Below the pieces are notes generated by a model, which saw nothing but the letters and a program-made list of their open reading frames with translations, was not told where the DNA came from and did not search any database. 64,000 bases of DNA from an uncultured Pelagibacteraceae bacterium (GTDB lineage: Bacteria > Pseudomonadota > Alphaproteobacteria > Pelagibacterales > Pelagibacteraceae), in assembly GCA_902594825.1 (NCBI GenBank), contig CACJNO010000001.1, positions 20,413 through 84,412 on the forward strand. The letters are read 5' to 3'. Below are positions 42,936 to 51,624 of this stretch, piece after piece (the first letter of the stretch is position 1; each line of letters begins with the position of its first letter). A program made the position numbers and the translations under genes.

Positions 42936-44234
42936 ACTAAATTATTAAAAAAAATAACAGTACCACTGGTTAGTTTAATATTTTTATTAAATATGAGCAG
43001 TGCAGGAATGGCGGAAACAACAGTTTCTGCTGAGGTAGGTTTCATTTTTAATACCTTATTATTCTTAATTTGTGGTTTTCTAGTAATGTTTATGGCGGCA
43101 GGTTTTGCTATGCTAGAGTCCGGAATGGTTACATCAAAAAGTGTATCCGTTATTTGTGCAAAGAATATAGGTTTATTTTCAATCGCTGGAATTATGTTTT
43201 GGATGGTAGGTTACAATCTAGCTTACGGCATACCAGAAGGTGGGTATATTGGAAAATTTATTCCATGGTCTGATGCTAGTGCGGTAGATACTGGTTATTC
43301 GGATGGATCTGACTGGTATTTTCAGATGGTATTCTGTGCAACTACAGTATCAATTGTATCTGGAACTATGGCTGAAAGAATTAAATTATGGCCATTCTTT
43401 TTATTCGCCGCAATACTTTCAGGAATTATCTATCCAATAGTTATGGGTTGGCAGTGGGGTGGAGGCTGGTTAGCAGAATTAGGTTTTTCTGATTTTGCTG
43501 GATCAACTTTAGTACACTCAACTGGAGGAGCAGCTGCTTTAGCTGGTGCAATGATTATTGGCCCAAGACTTGGTAGATTTACAAAATCGGGTTCTCCAGC
43601 ACCACTTAAACCGTTTGCAGCTTCATCGATTCCGTTAGTGACGATTGGAGTTTTTATTCTATGGTTAGGTTGGTTTGGTTTTAATGGTGGTTCACAATTA
43701 GCTATGGGAACTGCTGTTGATGCAATCGCAGTATCAACTATTTTCATGAATACATTTTTAGCAGGTGCAGGTGGAGTAATTGGTGCCGCTATTATCACAA
43801 GATTACATTTTGGTAAAACAGATGTAGTTCAAATGTTAAATGGATGTATTGGTGGATTAGTTGCCGTCACAGCTGAGCCATTGGCTCCATCACCTTTAGC
43901 AGCTATATTAATTGGTGCAGTGGGTGGTTTAATTGTTGTTTATGGTACAAAACTATTATTTTCATTACAAATTGATGATGTAGTTGGAGCAGTACCTGCT
44001 CACTTGTTTGCCGGTATTTGGGGTACGTTAATCGTGCCTGCTACAAATGCTGATGCATCTTTTAGCACTCAATTAATTGGAGTTTTAGCAGTAAACATTT
44101 TTGTTTTCATTGTAGCTTATATTGTCTTTAGTTTGATGAAAGCAACTGTAGGTCTAAGATTAAGTAAAGAAGGTGAGACTAAAGGTACAGATGTAACTGA
44201 AACTGGCGTGATTGCATACGCAATACGTGACTAA
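42933..44234 (+). CDS. amt: ammonium transporter
   Basis: 433 residues with a signal-peptide-like start (MTKLLKKITVPLVSLIFLLNMSSAGMA) and 11 membrane helices. Core motifs: FCATTVSIVSGTMAERIKLWPF (Asp/Ser ammonium site), STLVHSTGGAAALAGAMIIGPR (first pore His) and VPAHLFAGIWGTL (second pore His). It takes up ammonium. SAR11-type cells express AmtB strongly under nitrogen limitation; the excellent ribosome site fits. No glnK gene is next to it. Followed by two hairpins. Confidence 0.96.
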   Translation: MTKLLKKITVPLVSLIFLLNMSSAGMAETTVSAEVGFIFNTLLFLICGFLVMFMAAGFAMLESGMVTSKSVSVICAKNIGLFSIAGIMFWMVGYNLAYGIPEGGYIGKFIPWSDASAVDTGYSDGSDWYFQMVFCATTVSIVSGTMAERIKLWPFFLFAAILSGIIYPIVMGWQWGGGWLAELGFSDFAGSTLVHSTGGAAALAGAMIIGPRLGRFTKSGSPAPLKPFAASSIPLVTIGVFILWLGWFGFNGGSQLAMGTAVDAIAVSTIFMNTFLAGAGGVIGAAIITRLHFGKTDVVQMLNGCIGGLVAVTAEPLAPSPLAAILIGAVGGLIVVYGTKLLFSLQIDDVVGAVPAHLFAGIWGTLIVPATNADASFSTQLIGVLAVNIFVFIVAYIVFSLMKATVGLRLSKEGETKGTDVTETGVIAYAIRD

Positions 44235-44246
44235 TTGTTAACAATA

Positions 44247-44300
44247 AAGGGGTTCTTCGCTCTCTGTGTATCCGCAACGTTACTCAACGAAGGGCCCCTT
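44247..44300 (+). ncRNA. long hairpin RNA in the amt 3' region (candidate structured RNA)
   Basis: A 13-bp helix AAGGGGTTCTTCG/CGAAGGGCCCCTT (two G-U pairs) closes a 28-base loop (CTCTCTGTGTATCCG...CTCAA). No T-run follows, so it is not a normal terminator. That job is done by the hairpin at 44332. It may be a small RNA from the amt transcript, an mRNA-stabilising element or an attenuator. Not matched to a known family. Confidence 0.45.
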
Positions 44301-44331
44301 AAAATTATTTCTCTTGGTTAGTTAAAAAAAA

Positions 44332-44350
44332 ACCCTCTCCCTCAGAGGGT
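44332..44350. terminator. bidirectional intrinsic terminator between amt and the glycosyltransferase
   Basis: Stem ACCCTCT/AGAGGGT, loop CCCTC, with eight A before and eight T after, between convergent genes. It works for both strands by symmetry. Confidence 0.9.
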
Positions 44351-44355
44351 TTTTT

Positions 44356-45324
44356 TTATTTGTTTTCATTCCATAATTTTTTGTAATCTATAAACGGTGC
44401 TAAACCATAACTCGAATTAATATTGGTTAAATGAAGAGATAAACTTTTTATTGGGGAAACACATATCTCTTTTTCATAAATTTCATTAATATATTTTTCA
44501 AAAGGATCATTACGATCCAAACATGTTTTTTGAAAATTTTCCCAATATTTGTTCAGTAAATTTTTACTTGTCATAAACGTACAAAGTGTTTTGTTTATAG
44601 TTCGCCAATGTCTTTTATTACCAATTAAAATATTGGTTTTTTCATTATTCATATACAAATAGGGATAATCAGAAGGACACATAAAAATATCTTTTCTAAG
44701 TTGCGAAGCTATTCTTTCATAAGAAGATATCATTTCTTCTAACATTGGTTCAAAATGTAAATAATCATCCTCTATAAAAAAAATCAAATCTTCACCTTGA
44801 TTTTTTGCAATTTCAAAACTATTCATTAAACTAGCCAAATTTGAGAAGGTTTCTTTTGATTTTTGATCTTTAATTAAAGTTTTGTAGTTATTATGATTTA
44901 AAGAAATTATTTCTATATTTTTTCTATCTATTAATTTTTCTATTCGGTTGAGATTTTCTACTTTTGAATTATCATCAATAATAATAGTTTTGATTTTAAT
45001 ATCAGGATATTTATTTTTACAAAAGTTTATTGATTTAATAAGTGAATTAATTGAACGGTAAGAGTATTCTAATTTAGGCTGTTCAAATAATCTTTTTTTA
45101 TTTTGATCCCAAATTTCGACTTCTGTATTCATTCTTATTATTATTAAGATTGATTTTACATTTCTTGAAATTTTTACTTCACCTAAAGGTAAGACTATTG
45201 ATTTTTTATTTATAGCTGAAAGATCTTCATTAAGCTCTTTATTAAGAGTTGGTGAGTAGAATTTATTTTGGTCGATAATTTCAAAACCTAATAATTTTGC
45301 TAGTTTAATGAAAATTTTTTTCAT
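44356..45324 (-). CDS. glycosyltransferase family 2-like protein
   Basis: 322 residues. The GT-A-like parts are RSILIIIRMNTEVEIWD-like strands, IDDNSKVENLNRIEKLID (nucleotide-sugar region), SFEIAKNQGEDLIFFIEDDYLHFEPM with the metal-binding EDDY motif, and a C-terminal WRTINKTLCTFMTS / ENFQKTCLDRNDPFEKYI region. No membrane helix. It probably builds cell-surface sugar; acceptor unknown. No other surface-sugar genes flank it directly. Confidence 0.72.
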   Translation of the reverse strand: MKKIFIKLAKLLGFEIIDQNKFYSPTLNKELNEDLSAINKKSIVLPLGEVKISRNVKSILIIIRMNTEVEIWDQNKKRLFEQPKLEYSYRSINSLIKSINFCKNKYPDIKIKTIIIDDNSKVENLNRIEKLIDRKNIEIISLNHNNYKTLIKDQKSKETFSNLASLMNSFEIAKNQGEDLIFFIEDDYLHFEPMLEEMISSYERIASQLRKDIFMCPSDYPYLYMNNEKTNILIGNKRHWRTINKTLCTFMTSKNLLNKYWENFQKTCLDRNDPFEKYINEIYEKEICVSPIKSLSLHLTNINSSYGLAPFIDYKKLWNENK

Positions 45325-45361
45325 ATAATTTTTAATTTATGGTATAGATATTTACAATATA

Positions 45362-45745
45362 ATGGCAATTAAATCATCTCAAACTCTAGTATCTGAAGCT
45401 CTAAAAGAAATTAAGACCATATCAACTGATGATGCTCATAAGATGTTTAATGATAATAAGTGTAATTTAATTGATATTAGAGATATTAGAGAACTTCAAA
45501 AAGAAGGACAAGTTGATGGAGCAAGTCACATACCAAGAGGAATGTTAGAATTTTGGTTAGATCCTGAAAGTGTTTATTTTAAAGATGGAAAACTCGATTT
45601 AAATAAAGAGATGGTTTTATTTTGTGCCGGCGGCTTAAGATCAGCATTAGCAGCAAAATCATTAAAAGATATGGGATTTGAAAAAGTATCTCATATAGAT
45701 GGAGGCTTTGGAGCTATCAAGCAAAGTAAATTTAAAATCACTTAA
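45362..45745 (+). CDS. rhodanese-domain protein
   Basis: 127 residues, one rhodanese domain: IDIRDIRELQKEGQVDGASHIPRGMLEFW and the active-site loop Cys88-AGGLRSA. It transfers sulfane sulfur or senses thiols. The six-residue active loop is rhodanese-like, not phosphatase-like (Cdc25). Ends with a 4-base overlap of a convergent gene. Confidence 0.85.
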   Translation: MAIKSSQTLVSEALKEIKTISTDDAHKMFNDNKCNLIDIRDIRELQKEGQVDGASHIPRGMLEFWLDPESVYFKDGKLDLNKEMVLFCAGGLRSALAAKSLKDMGFEKVSHIDGGFGAIKQSKFKIT

Positions 45746-46317
45746 GAATTATATTCATCTAAAGCGTAGTCTAATCTATCCTGTCCCCAAAATAATTTGT
45801 TATTTATAACAAATGTAGGAGCACCAAAAATATCTTTTTCAAAAGCAAGATTTGTTAATTCTCTAAGTTCATCTTTAATTTTTTGATCGTTAATATTTTT
45901 AAAAAAAATGTCTTTATCAATTTTGCAACTTTTTAAAATTTCATTTATATTCTTTTCTATTGAAACGTCTATGTTATTTTTCCAATACGCATCAAAACAG
46001 TCATCAAAATATTTTTTCTTAAATTCTTTATCTAATGTAAGATAGCCTCTCATTATTAATAATGAGTTAACTGGAAATTTGGTATTCCATTTAAATTCAA
46101 TATTATTTTTTTTTGCAATTAATTCACAATCATTTTTCATGTTTTTCATTTTACGTTCATTAAATGCTGGTGCAGTTATTCCACCTAACTTATGGAGACC
46201 ACCTAGTAAGATTGGTCTATAATTAATCTTCAAATTTTTCAAAATACTAATTCTTTTATATGCTAGGTATGAATATGGACTAATAAAATCAAAGTAAAAA
46301 TCTATTGATTTAGTCAT
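45742..46317 (-). CDS. 2-hydroxychromene-2-carboxylate isomerase family (DsbA-like fold)
   Basis: 191 residues: SIDFYFDFISPYSYLAYKRI at the start (Ser of SPYSY replaces the CxxC), LGGLHKLGG, and C-terminal FGAPTFVINNKLFWGQDRLDYAL typical of the HCCA isomerase/kappa-GST family. In degradative strains it isomerises an aromatic ring-cleavage product with glutathione; here a general glutathione-dependent role is likelier. Overlaps the upstream ABA4-like gene by 8 bases. Confidence 0.82.
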   Translation of the reverse strand: MTKSIDFYFDFISPYSYLAYKRISILKNLKINYRPILLGGLHKLGGITAPAFNERKMKNMKNDCELIAKKNNIEFKWNTKFPVNSLLIMRGYLTLDKEFKKKYFDDCFDAYWKNNIDVSIEKNINEILKSCKIDKDIFFKNINDQKIKDELRELTNLAFEKDIFGAPTFVINNKLFWGQDRLDYALDEYNS

Positions 46318-46783
46318 AAAGATTTATGCTTTTTGTATAAAAAATTCTTATTAACCAATATACAAATAAGCCTAGAGGACCAATAAAATAAGTTATAATA
46401 AGTGGTATAAAAACTAGAGACTTATTAATTTGGAGCTTTTGCGAGTCTTTAACAATCCAACCACCTGTAAAAAGATTAATCGAAATAAAATGTATCCAAA
46501 ACATGATTAGAAAAAATTGATTTGAAAATAAATCTGAAATGGTTTCGATACCAAGATACAAGCCAAAGTTGGCACTAAAATCGTATGAATTTAAATAGGA
46601 TTTATATAGTACAAAAGTATAGACACCACTTAAAATAAAAAATGGAAAAATTGATGTCACAAAAACTCTAGCAAGATGAGAGTGTGGGAAAAAAATCAAT
46701 ATTAACCAGAAAGGAAGAACTCCAAAATTCACCCAATAATAGACTGTATCAACGGTAAAATAATTATAAATTTGTTCGATCAT
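46310..46783 (-). CDS. ABA4-like membrane protein (DUF4281)
   Basis: About 157 residues (ATG 46783, chosen because the upstream ATG at 46813 would overlap recX). Four helices; the pattern DTVYYWVNFGVLPFWLILIF, IETISDLFSNQFFLIMFWIHFISINLFTGGWIV and YFIGPLGLFVYWLIR fits the ABA4-like family, named for a plant carotenoid protein. In bacteria its role is not established. Confidence 0.78.
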   Translation of the reverse strand: MIEQIYNYFTVDTVYYWVNFGVLPFWLILIFFPHSHLARVFVTSIFPFFILSGVYTFVLYKSYLNSYDFSANFGLYLGIETISDLFSNQFFLIMFWIHFISINLFTGGWIVKDSQKLQINKSLVFIPLIITYFIGPLGLFVYWLIRIFYTKSINLYD

Positions 46784-46811
46784 TTTAATATATATTATAT
46801 TAAATCTAATC

Positions 46812-47375
46812 ATGATTCCTATAAGAAATAGAAAAAAAACATTAGAAGTTACTGTTGAGGAAATGAGAAGTTTTGCATTTATTTATATTGAAAAGTACGC
46901 ACCCTCAAAACAACAACTAAAAACTTATTTATTGAAGAAATATATTAAAACCTCAATTTCTAATGTTAAAAAACAGGATGTGAAAAATTTGATTGATATT
47001 GTTTTAATAGATTTAGAGAAAAATAAGTTCATAAATGATAAATTTTATTCAAATAGTAAAGCTAGGAGCATGATTCAAAGAGGAAATTCAATTAATAAAA
47101 TAAGAAATTATTTAATTGGAAAAGGAATTAAAGATGAGTTGATTAAAGATACTGTAAATCAAATAACTGAGAAAAACTCTGATCAAGATTTTTTTTCTGC
47201 AATCAAAATCTGTAAGAAAAAAAGAATCGGTCCTGCTAGAGTGGAAGAAAATAGATCGTTATTTTATAAAAAAGATATTTCTTTATTAGCAAGAAATGGT
47301 TTTGATTTTGAAACTTCAAAAAGAGTAATGGAAATAAAAAAAGATGAATACGATAAAATAATTAAATTACTTTAA
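46812..47375 (+). CDS. recX: regulatory protein RecX
   Basis: 187 residues built of the repeated three-helix RecX units (RSFAFIYIEKYAPSKQQLKTYLLKKYI, NDKFYSNSKARSMIQRGNSINKIRNYLIGKGIKDELI, RVEENRSLFYKKDISLLARNGFDFETSKRVMEI). RecX damps RecA filament growth. recA is not next door. Divergent from the ABA4-like gene; its end overlaps the 45-codon ORF of the opposite strand. Confidence 0.85.
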   Translation: MIPIRNRKKTLEVTVEEMRSFAFIYIEKYAPSKQQLKTYLLKKYIKTSISNVKKQDVKNLIDIVLIDLEKNKFINDKFYSNSKARSMIQRGNSINKIRNYLIGKGIKDELIKDTVNQITEKNSDQDFFSAIKICKKKRIGPARVEENRSLFYKKDISLLARNGFDFETSKRVMEIKKDEYDKIIKLL

Positions 47376-47504
47376 TTTTTTTTCTTTTTTAACCAAAAGA
47401 TCAATTTTATTTTTTATATAATTTCTTACAAAAACAAAAACTAATAATCCAAAAATTGAAACAGAAACAATAATTATCAGTATTGTTCTTAATTGTTCAT
47501 CCAT
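47367..47504 (-). CDS. short single-TM membrane protein, 45 residues
   Basis: ATG at 47504 shares one base with the stop of the CysQ-like gene (TAATG), so translation is coupled. The product is MDEQLRT then a helix ILIIIVSVSIFGLLVFVFV and a basic, Lys-rich tail. It would sit in the inner membrane with the Lys tail inside. Ends 9 bases within recX on the opposite strand. No known family. Confidence 0.6.
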   Translation of the reverse strand: MDEQLRTILIIIVSVSIFGLLVFVFVRNYIKNKIDLLVKKEKKLK

Positions 47505-48277
47505 TATAAAATATTTCTATTTTTTAAAATTAGACTTGGATTTTTTAAATCTTTTTTTCCATAAAAAATTTTTTTACCTTCAAAATCTGTTACTGTTCCT
47601 CCTGAATGTTCTAAAATTGCATGACCAGCAGCGATATCCCATTCGTATGCTCTGGGCTCTGCAACATAACCATCATATTCACCTGTAGCAACGACACAAA
47701 ATTTTAGTGAACTTTTCATCCTTGTATTTTCTTTTACACCTAACTGATCATAAATTTTCTGAATTTCAGGTTTTATTTTATTTGAGTATGAAATAAATTT
47801 TAAATCTTTTGACTTTTTTGTTACCGCAATGTTTAAATTTATTGTTTTACCTTTACTGATTTCAAAAGCACTACCTTTTTCATATGAATAAAACATTCTT
47901 TTTTTAGCAGGAGCATTAATTAATCCAGCAACAGGCTTATTATTAATAATTAAACCTGCATTAATTGTAAATTCTTCAAGGTTGTTGATATAATCATAAG
48001 TTCCATCTATAGGATCAACAAGCCAAAAATCTTTTAAATTTAAATTATCTTTATTATCGGATGTTTCTTCTGAAATGATTGGGATATGGGGTGTTAAATA
48101 ATTTATCCTTTCTGAAATTATCTTATTAACTTCTAAATCTCCATTACTTACTGGAGTATTATCTGGTTTAATAATTTTTTTTAATCCTTTTTCTCTTAAC
48201 TCTAAAGAAATTTCTCCAGCTCTTAAAAAGGTATCAATAAGGTCTTCAGTTATTTTTTTAATATCAATATTTTTCAT
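47504..48277 (-). CDS. cysQ: IMPase family, probable 3'(2'),5'-bisphosphate nucleotidase (CysQ-like)
   Basis: 257 residues of the IMPase superfamily. Metal motifs: SEETSD (about 69-74), WLVDPIDGTYDYINN (about 85-99) and EWDIAAGHAILEHSGG (about 219-234). The DPIDGTYDYI form and NGEFTINAGLI-type context fit CysQ, which removes 3'-phosphoadenosine phosphate, a by-product of sulfate assimilation. Overlaps the DUF3553 gene by 14 bases. An inositol monophosphatase function is less likely. Confidence 0.85.
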   Translation of the reverse strand: MKNIDIKKITEDLIDTFLRAGEISLELREKGLKKIIKPDNTPVSNGDLEVNKIISERINYLTPHIPIISEETSDNKDNLNLKDFWLVDPIDGTYDYINNLEEFTINAGLIINNKPVAGLINAPAKKRMFYSYEKGSAFEISKGKTINLNIAVTKKSKDLKFISYSNKIKPEIQKIYDQLGVKENTRMKSSLKFCVVATGEYDGYVAEPRAYEWDIAAGHAILEHSGGTVTDFEGKKIFYGKKDLKNPSLILKNRNIL

Positions 48278-48440
48278 TAACTCTTTTCAACTCAATAATT
48301 TTGGCATTAATAACAATTTTTCCGACATTTTCAAAATTCACCGTTACTTTATCTTTTATAATTGATTGCACTTGTCCTACACCCCAATTTTTATTATGTG
48401 GATTAACAACTTTGTCACCTGGCTCATAATCTAAAATCAT
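48264..48440 (-). CDS. DUF3553 protein, 58 residues
   Basis: ATG 48440, TGA 48264. Reads [20 protein letters not shown] then [20 protein letters not shown] and [11 protein letters not shown]. The PGD.V.P...WG.GQVQS and VNFE..GK.VIN sequence is the DUF3553 signature (an SH3-like/CarD-like small beta fold seen in alphaproteobacteria). Function unknown. First gene of a minus-strand operon with the CysQ-like gene and the 45-codon ORF. Read from the gap; not listed among longer ORFs. Confidence 0.85.
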   Translation of the reverse strand: MILDYEPGDKVVNPHNKNWGVGQVQSIIKDKVTVNFENVGKIVINAKIIELKRVNEKY

Positions 48441-48481
48441 TTAATTTAACTTATATTAGAAATCGGTATAAATACCATCAA

Positions 48482-49597
48482 ATGAATTATGAATTAAATT
48501 CTTTGGGATTAAAGAAAAAACCATCAGACACAACAGTAGTTGTTGCTATGTCTGGAGGCGTAGATTCCTCAACGGTGGCAGGAATAATGAAAAAAGAGGG
48601 ATATAATGTAATAGGTATTACACTTAAATTGTATGACGATAGTAAAGAAGTAGCTGTATCAAAACAATGTTGTTCAGGTCAAGATATTATGGATGCAAAA
48701 CGTGTTGCTGATAAGTTAGATATAAAACATAAAATTTTATATTTTCAAAATAAATTTAAAAAAGGTGTAATTGATAATTTTATTGATAGTTATTTAAAGG
48801 GAGAAACACCAATACCTTGTGTTCAATGTAATCAAACAGTTAAATTCAAGGATTTATTTGATGTATCAAAAGATTTAAAAGCTGACGCAATGATAACAGG
48901 TCATTATGTAAAAAGTGTTACATCTAATGGGGTAACTAATATGTATAAAGCTATAGATGATAATAGAGACCAAAGTTATTTTTTGTTCAGCACTACAAGA
49001 GAACAGTTGAATTATTTAAGGTTTCCACTTGGTGGAATATTAAAAGATGAGACTAGAAAAATTGCGAATGAATTGGGATTAAATGTTGCTGATAAACCTG
49101 ATAGTCAAGATATATGTTTTGTTCCAAATGGTGATTATGTTTCTGTTATTCAGAAATTCAGACCCGATTCATATAAAAAAGGGAACATAAAAGATCTAAA
49201 TGGTAAGATCATAGGTGTACATGATGGAATAATAAATTTTACCATTGGTCAAAGAAAGGGTATTAAGATTTCAAACAAAGAAGCATTATATGTTCTAAAA
49301 ATTGACTCTAAAAAAAATGAAATTATTGTAGGTCCAAGAGAAAAATTAGGCCAAAAAAAAATTTTTCTTAATAAATTAAACTTATTAAGTGATGAAATAG
49401 ATTTTAATTCAGATATTTTTGTTAAAGTGAGATCAACTGGAAAACTTCTTGATGCAAAAATTACTTTATCAAATAAGAATTGTGCTGAGGTTAACCTTAA
49501 GTCACCCGAGGATGGTATTTCACCAGGTCAAGCGTGCGTTTTTTATAAAAAAGATGAAATTGGATTAAAAGTTTTAGGTGGTGGTTGGATTATTTAA
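48482..49597 (+). CDS. mnmA: tRNA-specific 2-thiouridylase MnmA
   Basis: 371 residues. PP-loop [13 protein letters not shown] (S24-G25-G26-V27-D28-S29), catalytic cysteines in [14 protein letters not shown] and [34 protein letters not shown], and the C-terminal barrel ending GGGWII. It makes 2-thiouridine at wobble position 34 of Lys, Glu and Gln tRNAs. Divergent from the DUF3553 operon with 41 bases between; ends with an 8-base overlap of the convergent membrane gene. Confidence 0.95.
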   Translation: MNYELNSLGLKKKPSDTTVVVAMSGGVDSSTVAGIMKKEGYNVIGITLKLYDDSKEVAVSKQCCSGQDIMDAKRVADKLDIKHKILYFQNKFKKGVIDNFIDSYLKGETPIPCVQCNQTVKFKDLFDVSKDLKADAMITGHYVKSVTSNGVTNMYKAIDDNRDQSYFLFSTTREQLNYLRFPLGGILKDETRKIANELGLNVADKPDSQDICFVPNGDYVSVIQKFRPDSYKKGNIKDLNGKIIGVHDGIINFTIGQRKGIKISNKEALYVLKIDSKKNEIIVGPREKLGQKKIFLNKLNLLSDEIDFNSDIFVKVRSTGKLLDAKITLSNKNCAEVNLKSPEDGISPGQACVFYKKDEIGLKVLGGGWII

Positions 49598-50279
49598 TAT
49601 TTTTTTTCCACATTAAATGAGTAAGTAAATAAAATATTATTACTCCTAAAAAAACATTCCATTCTAGTGCATGTTTTAAAAATTTTAAATTATTAAACGG
49701 TAAAAATGGTAAAATTATTATTGAAACAACTATCAAAGTAGTGATGAGTACTCTTTTAATCTTCAAATAAATTTCATTAATATAATCATTAAGTTCTTTT
49801 TTTATCTCATAATAAAACTTTATTAAATATGCTTGAGCTATTAATTCAAATATTATGAAGGATAACATAATTACTCTTCTAAATAATTTGTAAAAATCAT
49901 TATCAAATTTAATTCCTAAAAATATTGAATGCAAAGTTAGTAAGATTGCTGAACCTATACCAAAAAAAACAATTTTATTTGTATTGTTATAATCTTTATT
50001 GAAATGTTGAATAATCTTTTTAGTATTTAGCCAATATATAATTAATAAATAAGAAGTAACAAACATTGCCGGTTTAAAGATTAGATATAATGGATAATAT
50101 CTGACTGTTCTGCTGATCGATACCCCTCCATCCAAATAAGGAAAGGTTGGAAATATGGGAACTCCGGGTTCTAAAATTTGATGATAATTAGTTACAATTA
50201 ATAAACAAATATTAACTGATAAAAATGGAATAATAAATATCCATACAGAAATTGATTTCACTTTATCAATACTGTTCAT
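49590..50279 (-). CDS. unknown polytopic membrane protein
   Basis: 229 residues (ATG 50279; TTG at 50285 also open). About six hydrophobic segments. The loops are basic and a [19 protein letters not shown] segment follows the first helix. No family recognised. It lies just downstream of the 27-codon basic ORF on the same strand, 11 bases after its stop, so an operon is likely. Confidence 0.6.
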   Translation of the reverse strand: MNSIDKVKSISVWIFIIPFLSVNICLLIVTNYHQILEPGVPIFPTFPYLDGGVSISRTVRYYPLYLIFKPAMFVTSYLLIIYWLNTKKIIQHFNKDYNNTNKIVFFGIGSAILLTLHSIFLGIKFDNDFYKLFRRVIMLSFIIFELIAQAYLIKFYYEIKKELNDYINEIYLKIKRVLITTLIVVSIIILPFLPFNNLKFLKHALEWNVFLGVIIFYLLTHLMWKKNIK

Positions 50280-50289
50280 AGTCAAAGAG

Positions 50290-50373
50290 TTATTTCTTCT
50301 TATTCTTCTTTCTTGCCCGTCTCTTTTTTGAGCCCATTTTTCTTCGGCCTCTATGTTTCTTTGGATAACCCAT
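50290..50373 (-). CDS. 27-residue Lys/Arg-rich mini-protein
   Basis: ATG 50373, TAA 50290. Sequence opens MGYPKKHRGRRKMGSKKRRA and ends RKKNKKK. About two-thirds of residues are Lys or Arg. AAAGGA lies six bases before the ATG, a near-ideal ribosome site that is rare here. Its composition resembles tiny ribosomal proteins such as bTHX or the COX24/bS22-type family (RRKRMAKKKHR-like core), so it may be a small-subunit ribosome component. Not a known hit as such; an alternative is a chance ORF, but the ribosome site and the composition argue against it. Confidence 0.7.
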   Translation of the reverse strand: MGYPKKHRGRRKMGSKKRRARKKNKKK

Positions 50374-50448
50374 TGTTTCCTTTAGTTATAATTTAATTGA
50401 AATTATGGCTTGGATATAGCATTGTCCCCTGAAGTTATCAATTTTTTT

Positions 50449-51624
50449 ATGTCAAAATCTTTTAAAACTTTTTTAAAACATACAGCAAAAGACTTTCATA
50501 ATCAGTCAGTAAATCCTCCAGTTGTTAGAGCATCGACTATTATATTTAAATCGATGCAACACATTAGAAAAACACAAAATAAAGCAAAAAAAAATCCAAC
50601 AGGTGGACATTATGATTATGGAAGACAAGGAACCTCAACAACCCATATTCTTCAAAAGATTTTAACTAAATTAGAGGAAAGTTATCATGTATTTACAACT
50701 CCCACAGGTTTTGGAGCAGTTTTTTTATCTATCTTTAGCGTTGTAAGACCAGGTGATGAAATAATTTTAGCAGATCCAGTTTATAGTCCCACCAGACTAT
50801 TAACTCAAGATTATTTGAAAGAATTCAATATTAAAAGTATTTTTTATAATCCTACTGATTTAAAAACTTTAGAAAATAATATTACAAAAAAAACAAAACT
50901 AATATTTGTTGAAAATCCAGGAAGTAACACTTTTGATTTTCAAGATCTTAAAAAAATAATTTCAATAGCAAAAAAGAATAATATTTTTACAGCAATGGAT
51001 AATACTTGGGGAACACCTTATTATTTTAAACCTATAAAACTTGGTTTTGATATGGCTATAGTCTCTGCTACAAAATACTATTCAGGCCATTCTGATGTAA
51101 TGGGCGGTAGCTTAGCTGTTAATAAAAAAGTTTTTTCAAAAGTAAAAGCAGCCGAAAGAATTACAGGATTAAGGTTAGGACCTGATGATGCTTATTTGAT
51201 AACTAGAGGTCTTCGAACATTAGATGTTAGATTAGATAGACATCGAGAAAATGCCAAAAAAGTTGCTGCTTTTTTATCAAGAAATAAAAAGATAAAACTT
51301 TTATATCCATATAAAAAAGATTCTATAAATTTTAAAATGTGGAAAAAATATTATTCAGGTGCCTCAGGTCTTATGGGTTTAAAAATAAAATCTAAAAATA
51401 TCAATTCTGTAAAAAAATTTGTGAATTCACTTAAATTATTTGGTTATGGTTATAGCTGGGGAGGTTTTGAAAGTTTAGCTTTACATCAAGAGTTTAGAGA
51501 AACAGGTAATAGAAGATATATGAAATTAGCAAAAGATGAACATCTTGTAAGATTTCATATTGGTCTTGAAGATCCAAATGACTTGATTGCAGATATTAAA
51601 CAAGCATTAAGACATTTAAAATGA
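50449..51624 (+). CDS. metC: cystathionine beta-lyase or related Cys/Met PLP enzyme
   Basis: 391 residues from ATG 50449 (an upstream TTG at 50410 is less likely). Cys/Met metabolism family, PLP fold type I: HYDYGRQGTSTTHILQKILTKLE, DNTWGTPYYFKP, PLP lysine in SATKYYSGHSDVMGG, and C-terminal GLEDPNDLIADIKQAL. MetC cleaves cystathionine to homocysteine, pyruvate and ammonia. The STTH and YSGHSD pattern fits the MetC branch; a methionine gamma-lyase or cysteine desulfhydrase is possible. Overlaps the MFS gene. Confidence 0.85.
   Translation: MSKSFKTFLKHTAKDFHNQSVNPPVVRASTIIFKSMQHIRKTQNKAKKNPTGGHYDYGRQGTSTTHILQKILTKLEESYHVFTTPTGFGAVFLSIFSVVRPGDEIILADPVYSPTRLLTQDYLKEFNIKSIFYNPTDLKTLENNITKKTKLIFVENPGSNTFDFQDLKKIISIAKKNNIFTAMDNTWGTPYYFKPIKLGFDMAIVSATKYYSGHSDVMGGSLAVNKKVFSKVKAAERITGLRLGPDDAYLITRGLRTLDVRLDRHRENAKKVAAFLSRNKKIKLLYPYKKDSINFKMWKKYYSGASGLMGLKIKSKNINSVKKFVNSLKLFGYGYSWGGFESLALHQEFRETGNRRYMKLAKDEHLVRFHIGLEDPNDLIADIKQALRHLK

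Noticed and set aside
43430..43798. 122-codon minus-strand ORF inside amt
   Set aside because: Mirrors the amt reading frame, is proline- and alanine-rich as expected for a complement of membrane helices, has no ribosome site and overlaps an intact conserved gene.
50286..50448. Possible SAM riboswitch ahead of metC
   Set aside because: The space is mostly taken by the divergent 27-codon ORF and no pseudoknot-like conserved core of SAM-II or SAM-V was seen.
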